A DNA stretch of 64,000 bases from Acidobacteriota bacterium (GCA_020200135.1 JAIVJI010000002.1:39770-103769); one strand, 5' to 3'. Counted from the first letter of the stretch, positions 47,533 to 58,357 are shown. The notes: generated by a model from the sequence alone, not told the origin. Program-made: numbers and translations.

Positions 47533-48105
47533 GTGGCGCTGACGGGTGCGAACGAGCTGAAGCGGCGGATGATGATCAAGGTGGAGGGCGAGCCTTACGC
47601 GGTCGTGGACGTGACGTTCGCGTCGCCGTCGGCGCGCGGCGCCTCGACGATGGTGCGGACGCGCCTGCGCCACCTGCTGACGGGCGCGGTGCTGGAGAAG
47701 AGCTTTAAGACGAGCGAGAAGTTCGAGGAGCCGGACGTGGCCTACGCGGGCGCCTCCTTCATGTACGCGGACGCGGACGGCTTCAACTTCATGGACGAGG
47801 AGACCTACGAGCAGTTCCAGCTCCCGGCCGGGCAGGTCGGCGAAGACCGCGGGTACCTGACCGACGGGCTGGTCGTGCAGGTGCTGAAGTACAACGGCGA
47901 GGCGGTCGCGATCGAACTCCCGCAGTTCGTCGAACTCACCGTCGCCGAGACCGAGCCCGCCGTCAAAGGCGACACCGCCGCCGGGCGCGACCTCAAGCCG
48001 GCCACGCTCCAGACCGGCCTCCAGGTGCGCGTCCCGCTCTTCATCAAAGAGGGCGAGCGCGTCCGCGTCAACACGCAGACCGGCGAGGTCGCGGGGCGCG
48101 CCTGA
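47533..48105 (+). CDS. efpL: Elongation factor P-like protein (EfpL/YeiP type)
   Basis: A 190-residue three-domain EF-P homologue: KOW-like domain I, central OB fold (ADGFNFMDEETYEQFQLP) and C-terminal OB fold (KPATLQTGLQVRVPLFIKEG). The domain I tip loop reads SPSARGAS rather than the PGKG lysine loop of ordinary EF-P. This matches E. coli YeiP (EfpL), which relieves ribosome stalling without lysine modification. GTG at 47533 has GGAGGAG 7 nt upstream. Whether the genome has a second canonical EF-P cannot be seen here. Confidence 0.88.
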   Translation: MALTGANELKRRMMIKVEGEPYAVVDVTFASPSARGASTMVRTRLRHLLTGAVLEKSFKTSEKFEEPDVAYAGASFMYADADGFNFMDEETYEQFQLPAGQVGEDRGYLTDGLVVQVLKYNGEAVAIELPQFVELTVAETEPAVKGDTAAGRDLKPATLQTGLQVRVPLFIKEGERVRVNTQTGEVAGRA

Positions 48106-48214
48106 CGGCGGCGCATCCTTGGCCGCGGCGGCTTCATCAATGTTTCGTTCTGGTGTAACCTGACGGCAAAGTCGTCCAATCGAAATCAGTAATCTTCGGG
48201 GAGGGAGCGAGGAG

Positions 48215-49216
48215 ATGAAGTTCAGAATTCTTTCGGCGTGCGCGCTCGTCTGCGCGCTGGCGCTCGGGGTCGCGGCGCAGGAGGCGGCCAAGCAGGCCGA
48301 GGTCAAGGTCTCGGGCGGCGAGCGCGACGCGGCGGCGAAGGTCGAGAAGGCCAAGGGCATCGAGGCCCGGCTCCAGGCCGCCGCCGCCTTCGTCAAGAAG
48401 TACCCGCAAAGCTCCCTGCGCAAAGGGCTCGCCGAGGCGCTCGCGCGCGAGGTCGCCGCCACGACCGACGCGCAGACCTCGCTCTCGCTGGCGCAGACCT
48501 ACGCGGACATCTTCAACCTCCCCGACGAGCAGCGGCAGGTCAGCGCCACGCTCCTCAGCGGCTACATCAACACCGGGCAGGTCGAGGAGGCGATGAAGGC
48601 GGGCGCCGCGTGGCTCGCGCAGCACCCGGACGACATCGCGACGATGCAGAACCTGGCCATCCTCGCCTCGGCCGAGGCCATCAACAAGAAGAACCCCGCC
48701 TACGTCGCGCAGGGCCGCCAGTACACCGCGAAGGCCATCGAGCTGATCGAGGCCGACAAGATGCCGCAGGGCTACGACGCCGCGCGCTGGCCCGAGTTCA
48801 AGCAGAAAACGCTCGTCGGGCTCTACCGCGAGGCGGGCGTGCTCGCGCACATCACGGGCGACAACCGGGCGGCGCTCCCGCTCTTAGAGAAGGCCGTCCT
48901 GCTCAACACGCCCGACCCCAACATCTACTTCATCGTCGCCCAGCTCGTCAACGAAATCTACGAAACGAGTGCGAAGGAGTACCAGGTGGCCGCGCCCGCC
49001 GAGCGGGCGGCCGCGATGAGTAAGGCCGAGGCCGCGCTCGACAAGGTCATCGAAGCCTACGCCCGCGCCGTCGCCGTCTCCGACGGGAAGCCCGAGCTGG
49101 CGAGGGCCAACGCCTTCTTCCGCGAGGGGCTGGAGAGCTACTACAAGTACCGCCACAAGAACTCGACCGACGGCCTCCAGCAGTTCATCGACAAGTACAA
49201 GAAGCCGGCGCAGTAG
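48215..49216 (+). CDS. Secreted TPR-like protein
   Basis: A 333-residue protein with a signal peptide (ILSACALVCALALGVAAQ) followed by helices in TPR-like pairs: QAAAAFVKKYPQSSLRKGLA, LLSGYINTGQVEEAMKAGAA, LPLLEKAVLLNTPDPNIYFI. No catalytic motif is seen. It probably acts as a periplasmic scaffold. The ATG has a GGGAGGGAG site upstream. Confidence 0.72.
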   Translation: MKFRILSACALVCALALGVAAQEAAKQAEVKVSGGERDAAAKVEKAKGIEARLQAAAAFVKKYPQSSLRKGLAEALAREVAATTDAQTSLSLAQTYADIFNLPDEQRQVSATLLSGYINTGQVEEAMKAGAAWLAQHPDDIATMQNLAILASAEAINKKNPAYVAQGRQYTAKAIELIEADKMPQGYDAARWPEFKQKTLVGLYREAGVLAHITGDNRAALPLLEKAVLLNTPDPNIYFIVAQLVNEIYETSAKEYQVAAPAERAAAMSKAEAALDKVIEAYARAVAVSDGKPELARANAFFREGLESYYKYRHKNSTDGLQQFIDKYKKPAQ

Positions 49217-49225
49217 GGGAAGAAA

Positions 49226-49304
49226 GTGGTCGGTAGAAAAACTTAGGGCGGCGCGTCCCGGCTGATGACCGAAGACGCGCCGCCCGTTTCTTTCTACCGA
49301 CCAC
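49226..49304. repeat. Nested inverted repeat with GGCGGCGCG core (element D)
   Basis: Outer arms GTGGTCGGTAGAAA (49226-49239) and TTTCTACCGACCAC (49291-49304). Inner arms GGGCGGCGCGTC (49246-49257) and GACGCGCCGCCC (49274-49285) around a 16-nt loop. It would act as a strong hairpin after the TPR-like gene. The core recurs at 52335 and 58209. Confidence 0.85.
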
Positions 49305-49487
49305 TGGCTACCGTCTACACTCCCTTCCCCTTTGTCGCCCCCCGCGCTATACTCCCGCCCGCCGATAAAGCTTCACCCGTCCGCCCCGTCGGGTTTTGTA
49401 AACAGAGAGCCTCGCCGCGCGTCGCCGCCCGCAAGCCGGTGCCGCCCCCGTGTCCCTTTCTCCACAGCCAGGAGGTTTCGTCCCGCC

Positions 49488-51632
49488 ATGCCCAGACTGC
49501 CATTGAGGAAGACAGCCGCCCTCTTCACGACGCTCTTCACGCTCGCCACGTTCGCGCACGCGCCCCGCGCGCTCGGCGCCGACTTCAGGCGCGAGGTCGT
49601 CTACCAGATCATCACCGACCGCTTCTTCGACGGCTCGACGGACAACAACAACCCGCCGCAGTCCTCCGGCCTCTACGACGCGACCAAGACCAACTGGCGC
49701 GCCTACTGGGGCGGCGACCTCCAGGGCGTCCAGCAGAAGATGTCCTACCTCGCCGGACTCGGGGTGACCGCCATCTGGATTTCGCCGCCCGTGGATAACC
49801 TGAACGCCAACATCCCCGACGGGGGCGGCAACCCGACCGCCTCGTATCACGGCTACCAGGGGCGCGACTTCAAGCGCGTCGAGGAGCACTCGGGCGACGC
49901 GTCGAACGCGTGGACGGCCTTCGACAACCTCGTGACGGCCGCGCACCAGAACGGCATCAAGGTCATCGTGGACTTCGCGCCCAACCACACGACGCAGGAC
50001 AACGCCGGCGAGTTCGGCGCCTTCTACGACAACGGCACCTTCGTCGGCAACTACACCAACGACACCAACGGCTACTTCCACCACAACGGCAACATCCAGA
50101 ACTGGGACGACCGCTACCAGGTGCAGTACTTCACGCTCTTCAACCTCGCCGACCTCAACCAGGCGAACCCGACCGTGGACGCCTACATGAAGGCCGCGGC
50201 CAAGCTCTTCCAGGACCACGGCGTGGACGGCTTCCGCATCGACGCCATCAAGCACCTCAACTGGGGCTGGCAGTACTCTCTGGCGAACTCCATCTACACC
50301 CACAAGGACAGCTTCCTCTTCGGCGAGTGGTATCAGACCGGCACGTCCGACCCGCTCTACCGCGACTCCTACAAGTACGCCAACAAGAGCGGCATCTCGA
50401 TGCTCGACTTCCCGCTCAACACGGCGATCCGTAACGTCTTCGGCTCGAACGCCAACTTCAGCGAGATAGAGAACGTCCTCCTCGCCGAGGCCGCCAACTT
50501 CACGTGGGACGAAGACCTCGTCACCTTCATCGACAACCACGACATGACGCGCTTCCCCACGGTCAACAGCAGCCAGACGCGCCTCCACCAGGCGCTCGCC
50601 TTCATCCTCACGCAGCGCGGCATCCCCTGCATCTACTACGGCACCGAGCAGTACCTCGTCAACAACACCTCGGGCGGCGGCGACCCCTACAACCGCCCGA
50701 TGATGAACTCCTTCAACACCACGACGACGGCCTACACGCTCACCAACCGGCTCTCGACGCTCAGGCGCAACAACACGGCCGTCCCCTACGGCACGCACCA
50801 GCAGCGCTGGATGAACAACGACGTCTACGTCTACGAGCGCAAGTTCTACGGCAACGTCGTCCTCGTCGCCATCAACAAGGGCGCCGCGGCGGCGAACATC
50901 ACGGGGCTCAACACGTCCCTGCCCGTCGGCACGTACAACGATTACCTGACGGGCTTGCTCTCGGGCGTCAACATCAACGTCACCTCCGGCTCGGGGGGCA
51001 ACAACCCCGTCGCGGCCTTCTCGCTCCCCGCGAATTCGGTCGCCGTCTGGCAGGCGACCGAGACGGGCGGGTTCCCGCAGGTCGGCTCGGTCGGCCCGAC
51101 CGTGGGGCAGCCCGGCGTCAAGGTGACCATCGGCGGGAAGAACTTCGGGACGACGCAAGGGACGGTGAAGTTCGGGACGACGACGGCGACCGTCAACTCC
51201 TGGTCTTCGACCAGGATCGTCGCCACCGTCCCGGCGGTGACGAACGGCAACTACCAGGTGACGGTGACGAACTCGTCGAGCCAGGTCTCGAACGGCATCC
51301 AGTTCACGGTGCTCGCGGCGAAGCTCATCCCGGTCACCTTCACCGTCTACAACGCGAGCCCGACGCAGGTGGGCGACTACATCTTCCTGACGGGCAACAC
51401 GGTCGAGCTGGGCAACTGGTCTACGACGTGGGACGGCGCGGTGGGGCCGATGCTGACGCCCAACTACCCGAACTGGTTCATCAACGCCAGCGTCCCGGCC
51501 GGACAGACGCTCCAGTTCAAGTTCATCAAGATCGCCGCGAACGGCGCGGTCACGTGGGAGGCCGGCGCCAACCACACCTACACCGTCCCGACCACCGGCA
51601 CCGGCTTCGTCAACGTCAACTGGCAGTACTGA
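49488..51632 (+). CDS. Secreted GH13 amylase with CGTase-like domain order (GH13-IPT/TIG-CBM20)
   Basis: A 714-residue enzyme with a signal peptide (residues 1 to about 31). The GH13 barrel has VYQIITDRFFDGSTDNN, VIVDFAPNHT, GVDGFRIDAIKH (nucleophile Asp), FLFGEWYQ (acid Glu) and FIDNHDMTRF. An all-beta domain C follows, then a TIG domain from about residue 530 (VGSVGPTVGQPGVKVTIGGK) and a starch-binding CBM20 (LIPVTFTVYNASPTQVGDYI ... GNTVELGNWS). This order is that of cyclodextrin glucanotransferases and maltogenic amylases; which product is made cannot be decided. ATG at 49488 has AGGAGG 12 nt upstream. Confidence 0.9.
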   Translation: MPRLPLRKTAALFTTLFTLATFAHAPRALGADFRREVVYQIITDRFFDGSTDNNNPPQSSGLYDATKTNWRAYWGGDLQGVQQKMSYLAGLGVTAIWISPPVDNLNANIPDGGGNPTASYHGYQGRDFKRVEEHSGDASNAWTAFDNLVTAAHQNGIKVIVDFAPNHTTQDNAGEFGAFYDNGTFVGNYTNDTNGYFHHNGNIQNWDDRYQVQYFTLFNLADLNQANPTVDAYMKAAAKLFQDHGVDGFRIDAIKHLNWGWQYSLANSIYTHKDSFLFGEWYQTGTSDPLYRDSYKYANKSGISMLDFPLNTAIRNVFGSNANFSEIENVLLAEAANFTWDEDLVTFIDNHDMTRFPTVNSSQTRLHQALAFILTQRGIPCIYYGTEQYLVNNTSGGGDPYNRPMMNSFNTTTTAYTLTNRLSTLRRNNTAVPYGTHQQRWMNNDVYVYERKFYGNVVLVAINKGAAAANITGLNTSLPVGTYNDYLTGLLSGVNINVTSGSGGNNPVAAFSLPANSVAVWQATETGGFPQVGSVGPTVGQPGVKVTIGGKNFGTTQGTVKFGTTTATVNSWSSTRIVATVPAVTNGNYQVTVTNSSSQVSNGIQFTVLAAKLIPVTFTVYNASPTQVGDYIFLTGNTVELGNWSTTWDGAVGPMLTPNYPNWFINASVPAGQTLQFKFIKIAANGAVTWEAGANHTYTVPTTGTGFVNVNWQY

Positions 51633-51637
51633 AGGCC

Positions 51638-52300
51638 GTGTTAAAGACTCTCTCTCGCCGGGCGCTCGCCGCCGTGTTCGCGCTCCACGTCGCCGCCGCG
51701 TGCGCGTCCGGCGCGGCGCAGGCGGGCGCGAAGCCACAGGAGAAGCCGAAGGCGAACGTGCCGGCGTTGAGGGAGTACGTTGGTCGTTACGAGCTGGAGG
51801 TGGGGCTCATCCCCGTCTCGACGCTCGACGTGACGGTCGAGGGCGGCGAGCTTTGGATGAAGCCTTCGCAGGCGAAGAAGCGCAAGCTGTCGCGCGCGCG
51901 CAAGGCCGCCTTCACCGACGAGCTGGAGGGCCGGCCCGTCGGCTTCGGCCGCGACGACGAGGGGCGCGTCACGACACTCACCTTCTTCTACGAGGGCGAG
52001 CCTTACACGGCGCGCCGCGTGGAGCTGCCCCCGCCGAGCCTCAAGGGCAACACGACCTTCCGGCTCAAGGGCTACGACGGCGCGTCGGTCGTCGTCCTCA
52101 CAGGCTCCTTCAACAACTGGCACCAGTCGCAGCTCGTCTTCGGCCGCGAGGGCGGCGACTGGGTCTGCCGCGTCGACCTCGACCCCGGCGTCTACCAGTA
52201 CAAGTTCGTCGTCGACGGCGACTGGCTCCTCGACCCCTCCAACCCCGAAACGGCCCAGGACGAGGCCGGCAACGTCAACAACGTCCTCGAAGTCAAGTAG
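51638..52300 (+). CDS. Secreted glycogen-binding (AMPK/CBM48-like) protein
   Basis: A 220-residue protein with a signal sequence (LAAVFALHVAAACASGAAQ, possibly a lipoprotein at Cys22), a DUF3471-like beta region (YVGRYELEVGLIPVSTLDVT) and a C-terminal AMPK-type carbohydrate-binding domain (VVVLTGSFNNWHQSQLVFGR, DLDPGVYQYKFVVDGDWLLD). It starts with GTG 5 bp after the amylase stop codon. The two probably form a secreted starch or glycogen degradation pair. Confidence 0.83.
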   Translation: MLKTLSRRALAAVFALHVAAACASGAAQAGAKPQEKPKANVPALREYVGRYELEVGLIPVSTLDVTVEGGELWMKPSQAKKRKLSRARKAAFTDELEGRPVGFGRDDEGRVTTLTFFYEGEPYTARRVELPPPSLKGNTTFRLKGYDGASVVVLTGSFNNWHQSQLVFGREGGDWVCRVDLDPGVYQYKFVVDGDWLLDPSNPETAQDEAGNVNNVLEVK

Positions 52301-52415
52301 CCAGTAGACAGTAGTCAGTAGTCAGTAAAAAGACAGGCGGCGCGCCCGGCTGTTGACCGAACGCGCCGCCTCTTGTTTTAACTTACTGGCTACTGACTAC
52401 TGTCTACTGGCTACT
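52299..52415. repeat. Inverted heptamer repeat around a GGCGGCGCG hairpin (element E)
   Basis: Left arm: AGCCAGT, AGACAGT, AGTCAGT, AGTCAGT (52299-52326). Right arm: ACTGGCT, ACTGACT, ACTGTCT, ACTGGCT, ACT (52385-52415). Unit variants appear largely in matching order, so arms pair over about 28 bp. Inside, AGGCGGCGCG (52335-52344) pairs with CGCGCCGCCT (52362-52371). Confidence 0.9.
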
Positions 52416-52434
52416 CTGTGTAAAATCTATCGGC

Positions 52435-54117
<1,683 letters not shown>

Positions 54118-54140
54118 AGAAGTTGGAAGGAGGTCAGGAC

Positions 54141-54419
54141 ATGAGAGCGACCTGGAAGGACGCGGTGTTGGCGGAGAGCGACGAGACGGTGGTCGTCGAA
54201 GGGAATCATTACTTCCCGGCCGAGTCGATTAAACGCGAGCACTTCCGCGAGAGCGGGACGCACACGGTCTGCCCGTGGAAGGGGACGGCGAGTTATTACG
54301 ACGTGGTCGTGGGCGGCGAGGTGAACGGGGACGCGGCGTGGTACTACCCGGAGCCGTCGGACGCGGCGAAGCAGATTAAAGACCGCGTCGCCTTCTGGCG
54401 CGGCGTGAGGGTCGAGTGA
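54141..54419 (+). CDS. DUF427 protein
   Basis: A 92-residue protein of the DUF427 family: ESDETVVVEGNHYFPAESI, THTVCPWKGTASYYDVVVGG and AAWYYPEPSDAAKQIKDRVAF. The fold is a compact beta barrel; the function is unknown. ATG at 54141 has GGAGG about 9 nt upstream. It lies 23 bp after ettA. Confidence 0.85.
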   Translation: MRATWKDAVLAESDETVVVEGNHYFPAESIKREHFRESGTHTVCPWKGTASYYDVVVGGEVNGDAAWYYPEPSDAAKQIKDRVAFWRGVRVE

Positions 54420-55636
54420 GGGCGAGGCGCTTGAGTGTGAAGAGTCTGAAGAGTGAAGGCGTGGCGAGAGTCGCGCTGGCGTTCGTCCTCCTGTTCGTCG
54501 CGACGTGCTTCGCGCCGGGCCCCGTCCCGTCGTCGGCGCAGACGCGCGGCGGGTCGTCCGCCCGGCAGCGGCGCGCGCCCGGTTCGGCTACGCGGGCGGG
54601 CGGCGCGCGCGCGCAGGCCGGGCCGCCGGCGTGGCGCGCCGCGCTCGAAGCTGTCTCGGCCGAGAGCATGAAGGGGCACCTTTCCTTTCTCGCCTCGGAC
54701 GCGCTCGAAGGGCGCAGGACGCCTTCGCGGGGCCTCGACATCGCCGCCGAGTACATCGCCGCGCAGTTCCGCCGCGCGGGGTTGGAACCCGTGGGCGACG
54801 AGGGCTACTTCCAGACCGCGAAGCTCGCGGACGTGGCCACCTCGGAGCGCGCGCGTGCGCGGCTCACGCCCGAAGCGGGCGAGATGAAGGTGCGCAACGT
54901 CGCCGGCGTGCTGCGCGGCTCCGACCCCGCGCTCAGGGACACCTACGTCGTCGTCTCGGCGCACTACGACCACATCGGCGTGCGCGAGAACTGCGACTCG
55001 TCCAGAGAGGACTGCGTCAACAACGGCGCCAACGACGACGGCTCGGGCACCGTCGGCGTCATCGAGCTGGCGTCGGCGCTCTCGAAGCTCGCCAGGCGCC
55101 CGAAACGTTCCATCCTCTTCCTGACCTTCTTCGGCGAGGAGCTGGGGCTCGTCGGCTCGCGCTACTACGGCCGCCACCCGCTGGTGCCGCTCGGGAAGAC
55201 GGTCGCGCAGGTGAACATGGAGCAGATCGGGCGCACCGACGACGGCGAGGGGCCGCAGGTGGGGACGCTCGCCGTCACCGGCTTCGACTTCTCGGAGGTC
55301 GGCGACTTCCTCCGCCGCGCGGGCGAGTCGGAGGGCGTGCGCGTCTACAGGCACCCGACGAAGTCCGACTCTTACTTCTCGCGCAGCGACAACCAGTCGC
55401 TCGCAGACGCGGGCGTCCCCGCCCACACGGCGGGCGTCGCCTTCGAGTTCCCCGACTACCACGCGGTCGGCGACCACTGGGATAAGATCGACTACGCCAA
55501 CATGGCGCGGGTCGTGCGCGCGGTCGGCCGCGCCGCGCTCCTCATCGCCGACTCGGCGCGGGAGCCGCGCTGGGACGAGCAGAACCCGAAGGCCGCGCGC
55601 TACGTCGAGGCGTGGAAGAAGCTGCACGGCAAGTGA
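54416..55636 (+). CDS. Secreted M28-family zinc aminopeptidase
   Basis: A 406-residue peptidase with a signal sequence (VALAFVLLFVATCFAPG) and a Ser/Arg-rich linker. M28 metal motifs are VVSAHYDHIG (His), NNGANDDGSGTVGVIELA (Asp), FLTFFGEELGLVGS (Glu-Glu), NMEQIGRT and a final His in FPDYHAVGDHWDKI. Its GTG start overlaps the DUF427 stop by 4 bp. It probably digests peptides outside the cytoplasm. Confidence 0.9.
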   Translation: MRARRLSVKSLKSEGVARVALAFVLLFVATCFAPGPVPSSAQTRGGSSARQRRAPGSATRAGGARAQAGPPAWRAALEAVSAESMKGHLSFLASDALEGRRTPSRGLDIAAEYIAAQFRRAGLEPVGDEGYFQTAKLADVATSERARARLTPEAGEMKVRNVAGVLRGSDPALRDTYVVVSAHYDHIGVRENCDSSREDCVNNGANDDGSGTVGVIELASALSKLARRPKRSILFLTFFGEELGLVGSRYYGRHPLVPLGKTVAQVNMEQIGRTDDGEGPQVGTLAVTGFDFSEVGDFLRRAGESEGVRVYRHPTKSDSYFSRSDNQSLADAGVPAHTAGVAFEFPDYHAVGDHWDKIDYANMARVVRAVGRAALLIADSAREPRWDEQNPKAARYVEAWKKLHGK

Positions 55637-55637
55637 G

Positions 55638-55710
55638 AGGGTGAAGGCGGAAGTGTGAAGAGGGCGCCGCCCGACGGCGCGACTTTCATCCTTCCGCCTT
55701 CACCCTTCCT
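55638..55710. repeat. Inverted repeat with GGGTGAAGGCGGAAG arms
   Basis: AGGGTGAAGGCGGAAG (from 55638) pairs with CTTCCGCCTTCACCCT near 55709. GGCGCCG and CGGCGC form an inner hairpin. It lies directly after the M28 stop codon and probably ends that transcript. Confidence 0.75.
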
Positions 55711-55908
55711 TTCGTCCCGCTCGGCATCGGAATCAAGCGGCTCGTCACAAATCCCCCGCGGCGCCGAAACCGTCCGCCAGACTCCCCCGTAAAGACTCGC
55801 ACAGCCGGCGGCCTCCGACGCCCTGCCCGGCCACCCCGAAACTCGCAACACGGAGGCGACATCGATGACCGAACGCCCCTGGAGAGTTTACGCGCGCCCT
55901 CGCGGCGT

Positions 55909-56025
55909 GCCTTCGTCGCCTCGATAGCGGCGGGCAAGGTCGCGGCCGTCGACCTCGAAACGCCCGCCGCCGCCGGCGCGGTCGAGACCGGCAAAGCGCC
56001 CGACGGCCTCGCGCGGGTCGGGTAG
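55909..56025 (+). pseudogene. YVTN/beta-propeller repeat protein, C-terminal remnant
   Basis: AFVASIAAGKVAAVDLETP and GAVETGKAPDGLARVG then TAG read as the last blade of a YVTN-type beta-propeller, a family common in surface and periplasmic proteins. Upstream the frame loses protein character and has no start codon. It looks like the end of a deleted gene. Confidence 0.55.
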
Positions 56026-56041
56026 GCACGCAGCCCCGCGT

Positions 56042-56069
56042 TTGACAACACGCGCCCGGCGCGTATTAA
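56042..56069 (+). promoter_or_regulatory. Sigma70-type promoter of the M13 peptidase gene
   Basis: TTGACA at 56042-56047 and TATTAA at 56064-56069 with 16-bp spacing, about 65 bp upstream of the start codon. Confidence 0.6.
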
Positions 56070-56136
56070 TCTGACTTAAACCGTCAACCGGAATAGTCCC
56101 CCTCGACTTCAAGCTTTAGAGAGAAGGAGCCCACAT

Positions 56137-58185
56137 ATGCGTTTTTTTAACTTCCGCGCCGCGACCGTCCCACTCGCCGCGTGCCTGCTGGCGCTTGCAG
56201 CCTTCGCGCAGACCGGCGGCAAGAACGGGCGCGGCTTCGACAAGGCGCGCATGGACGAGACGGGCGCCGCCTGCAACGACTTCTACCAGTACGCCAACGG
56301 CAACTGGCTGAAGACGACCGAAATCCCCGGCGCCTACCCGACCTGGGGCAGCTTCGTCATGCTCGCCGAGAACAACCGCAAGACGCTCCGCGAGATTCTG
56401 GACGAGTCGGCGAAGAAGACCGGCGCCAGGCCCGGCTCGGTCGAGCAGAAGGTCGGCGACTTCTACGCCACCTGCATGGACGAGACCGCGCGCGAGTCGC
56501 TGGGCGCGAAGCCGCTCACCCCGTACCTCGCGCGGATCGACAAGGTCTCCGACGCCAGGGGCCTTCAGTCGCTCATCACCGAGTTCCACAAGGCTGGGAT
56601 GCCCGCACTCTTCGGCTTCGGTGCGCTGCCCGACCTCAAGAACAGCACGATGGTCATCGGCTTCGCAGGGCAGGGCGGGCTGAGCCTCCCGAGCAAGGAG
56701 TACTACGAGAAGACCGACGAGAAGTCGGTCAAGACGCGCGCCGACTTCGCCCAGCACGTGTCGAACATGTTCCAGCTCCTCGGCGACACGCCCGAGCAGG
56801 CGGCGAAGAACGCGCAGACCGTGATGGCCGTCGAGACGCGGCTCGCGGCCAGCTCGCGCGGCCCCGTCGAGCTGCGCGACCTGACCAAGCAGTACCACAT
56901 CATGGGCCCGGCCGACCTCGCCAGGCTGACGCCGAACTTCTCGTGGGGCGACTACTTCGCGGGCCTCGGCCTCTCGAAGGACTTGCGGATCAACGTCGCG
57001 CACCCCGAGTTCTTCCAGGCCGCCGACAAGATGCTCGTCGAGGTGCCCGTCGCCGACTGGAAGACCTACCTGCGCTGGAACCTCGTCCACGCCGCGGCCG
57101 ACGCGCTGTCGTCGAAGTTCGAGACCGAGAACTTCAACTTCTTCGGCAAGACCCTGTCGGGCCGCAAGGAGCAGCACCCGAGGTGGCGGCGCTGCACGTC
57201 CTCGGCCGACGCCAACCTCGGCGAGGCGCTGGGGCAGGTCTACGTCGCGCGCGCGTTCACGCCCGAGTCGAAGGCGCGGATGCAGACGATGATCACGAAC
57301 CTGCTCGCCGCCTTCCGCGAACGCGTCGAGCGCGCCGACTGGATGGGCGACGAGACGCGCAGGGCCGCGCTCGCCAAGCTCGGCACCTTCAAGCAGAAGA
57401 TCGGCTACCCCGACAAGTGGATCGACTACACGCGCCTCGACGTCAAGCGCGACTCCTACGCGGCGAACATCATCCGTTCGAGCGAGTTCGCGCAGGCGCG
57501 CAACCTGGCCAAGATCGGCAAGCCCGTCGACCTCACCGAGTGGGGCATGACGCCGCCCACGGTCAACGCCTACTACCACCCGCTCTACAACGAGATCGCC
57601 TTCCCGGCCGGCATCCTCCAGCCGCCCTTCTTCAACCCCGAGGCCGACGACGCCATCAACTACGGCAGCATCGGCGCGGTCATCGGCCACGAGGTCACGC
57701 ACGGCTTCGACGACTCGGGCGCGCGCTTCGACATGCAGGGGAACATGAAGAACTGGTGGACGGAGGCCGACCTGAAGAACTTCCAGACGCGCGGCGAGTG
57801 CGTCGTCAACCAGTTCTCGGCCTTCCAGGTCGAGCCGGGCCTGAACGTCCAGGGCAAGCTCGTCTCGGGCGAGAGTATCGCCGACCTCGGCGGGCTGAGC
57901 GTCGCCTACGAGGCCTTCCAGAAGTCGCTCCAGGGCAAGCCGCGCCCGGCCAACATCGACGGCTTTACGCCCGAGCAGCGCTTCTTCCTCGGGTGGGCGC
58001 AGGTCTGGGCGTCGAAGGACACGCCCGAGTTCGCGCGGCTCGTCACGCAGTCCGACCCGCACCCGCTGGGGCGCTTCCGCGTCAACGGCCCGCTCTCGAA
58101 CATGCCGCAGTTCGCCGCCGCCTTCCGGTGCAAGGCCGGCGACCAGATGGTGCGCCCCGAGAAGGAGCGCTGCCAGGTCTGGTAA
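56137..58185 (+). CDS. M13-family (neprilysin-like) zinc metallopeptidase
   Basis: A 682-residue secreted endopeptidase. Signal peptide: VPLAACLLALAAFAQ. The N-terminal M13 domain has DFYQYANGNWLKTTEIP. The catalytic domain has NAYYHPLYNEIAFPAGILQP, the zinc motif GHEVTHGFDDSGARFD, and GESIADLGGL with the third ligand Glu. VNGPLSNMPQFAAAF and a final CQVW complete the family pattern. It probably degrades peptides in the periplasm. ATG at 56137 follows a GAGAAGGAG site. Confidence 0.93.
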   Translation: MRFFNFRAATVPLAACLLALAAFAQTGGKNGRGFDKARMDETGAACNDFYQYANGNWLKTTEIPGAYPTWGSFVMLAENNRKTLREILDESAKKTGARPGSVEQKVGDFYATCMDETARESLGAKPLTPYLARIDKVSDARGLQSLITEFHKAGMPALFGFGALPDLKNSTMVIGFAGQGGLSLPSKEYYEKTDEKSVKTRADFAQHVSNMFQLLGDTPEQAAKNAQTVMAVETRLAASSRGPVELRDLTKQYHIMGPADLARLTPNFSWGDYFAGLGLSKDLRINVAHPEFFQAADKMLVEVPVADWKTYLRWNLVHAAADALSSKFETENFNFFGKTLSGRKEQHPRWRRCTSSADANLGEALGQVYVARAFTPESKARMQTMITNLLAAFRERVERADWMGDETRRAALAKLGTFKQKIGYPDKWIDYTRLDVKRDSYAANIIRSSEFAQARNLAKIGKPVDLTEWGMTPPTVNAYYHPLYNEIAFPAGILQPPFFNPEADDAINYGSIGAVIGHEVTHGFDDSGARFDMQGNMKNWWTEADLKNFQTRGECVVNQFSAFQVEPGLNVQGKLVSGESIADLGGLSVAYEAFQKSLQGKPRPANIDGFTPEQRFFLGWAQVWASKDTPEFARLVTQSDPHPLGRFRVNGPLSNMPQFAAAFRCKAGDQMVRPEKERCQVW

Positions 58186-58208
58186 GGCAGTAGACAGCAG
58201 GGGGAGAC

Positions 58209-58252
58209 AAAGGCGGCGCGCCGCGGTTATTTAAACCGGACGCGCCGCCTTT
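58209..58252 (+). terminator. Hairpin with GGCGGCGCG core (element F)
   Basis: AAAGGCGGCGCG (58209-58220) pairs with CGCGCCGCCTTT (58241-58252) in a 12-bp stem, with a T-run at the 3' side. Outer AAGGCAGTAG (from 58187) and CTACTGCCTT (to 58274) also match. It follows the M13 gene. Confidence 0.82.
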
Positions 58253-58357
58253 TGATTCTACCGCCTACTGCCTTCCCGTTACGGACACGAAGAGACAGTC
58301 CCGCCGCGTAGGGGAGCGACGCGGGCTTTGTTCGTGTGTTCTGGCTGTTGGTTCGGC

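Larger units (their letters stand above)
55711..56136. other. Mostly gene-free stretch with a gene remnant and a promoter
   Basis: About 425 bp. It holds the beta-propeller remnant at 55909-56025 and the M13 peptidase promoter at 56042-56069. Minus-strand frames here are Arg/Ala-rich and have no support. Confidence 0.5.

Noticed and set aside
49347..51737. Very long minus-strand frame (about 796 codons) opposite the amylase
   Set aside because: It is the GC-rich antisense shadow of the well-supported amylase gene and encodes Arg/Val/Asp-rich sequence without domains.
56116..58062. Minus-strand frame of about 648 codons opposite the M13 peptidase
   Set aside because: Antisense shadow of a gene with clear catalytic motifs; composition is Arg/Val/Leu repeats only.
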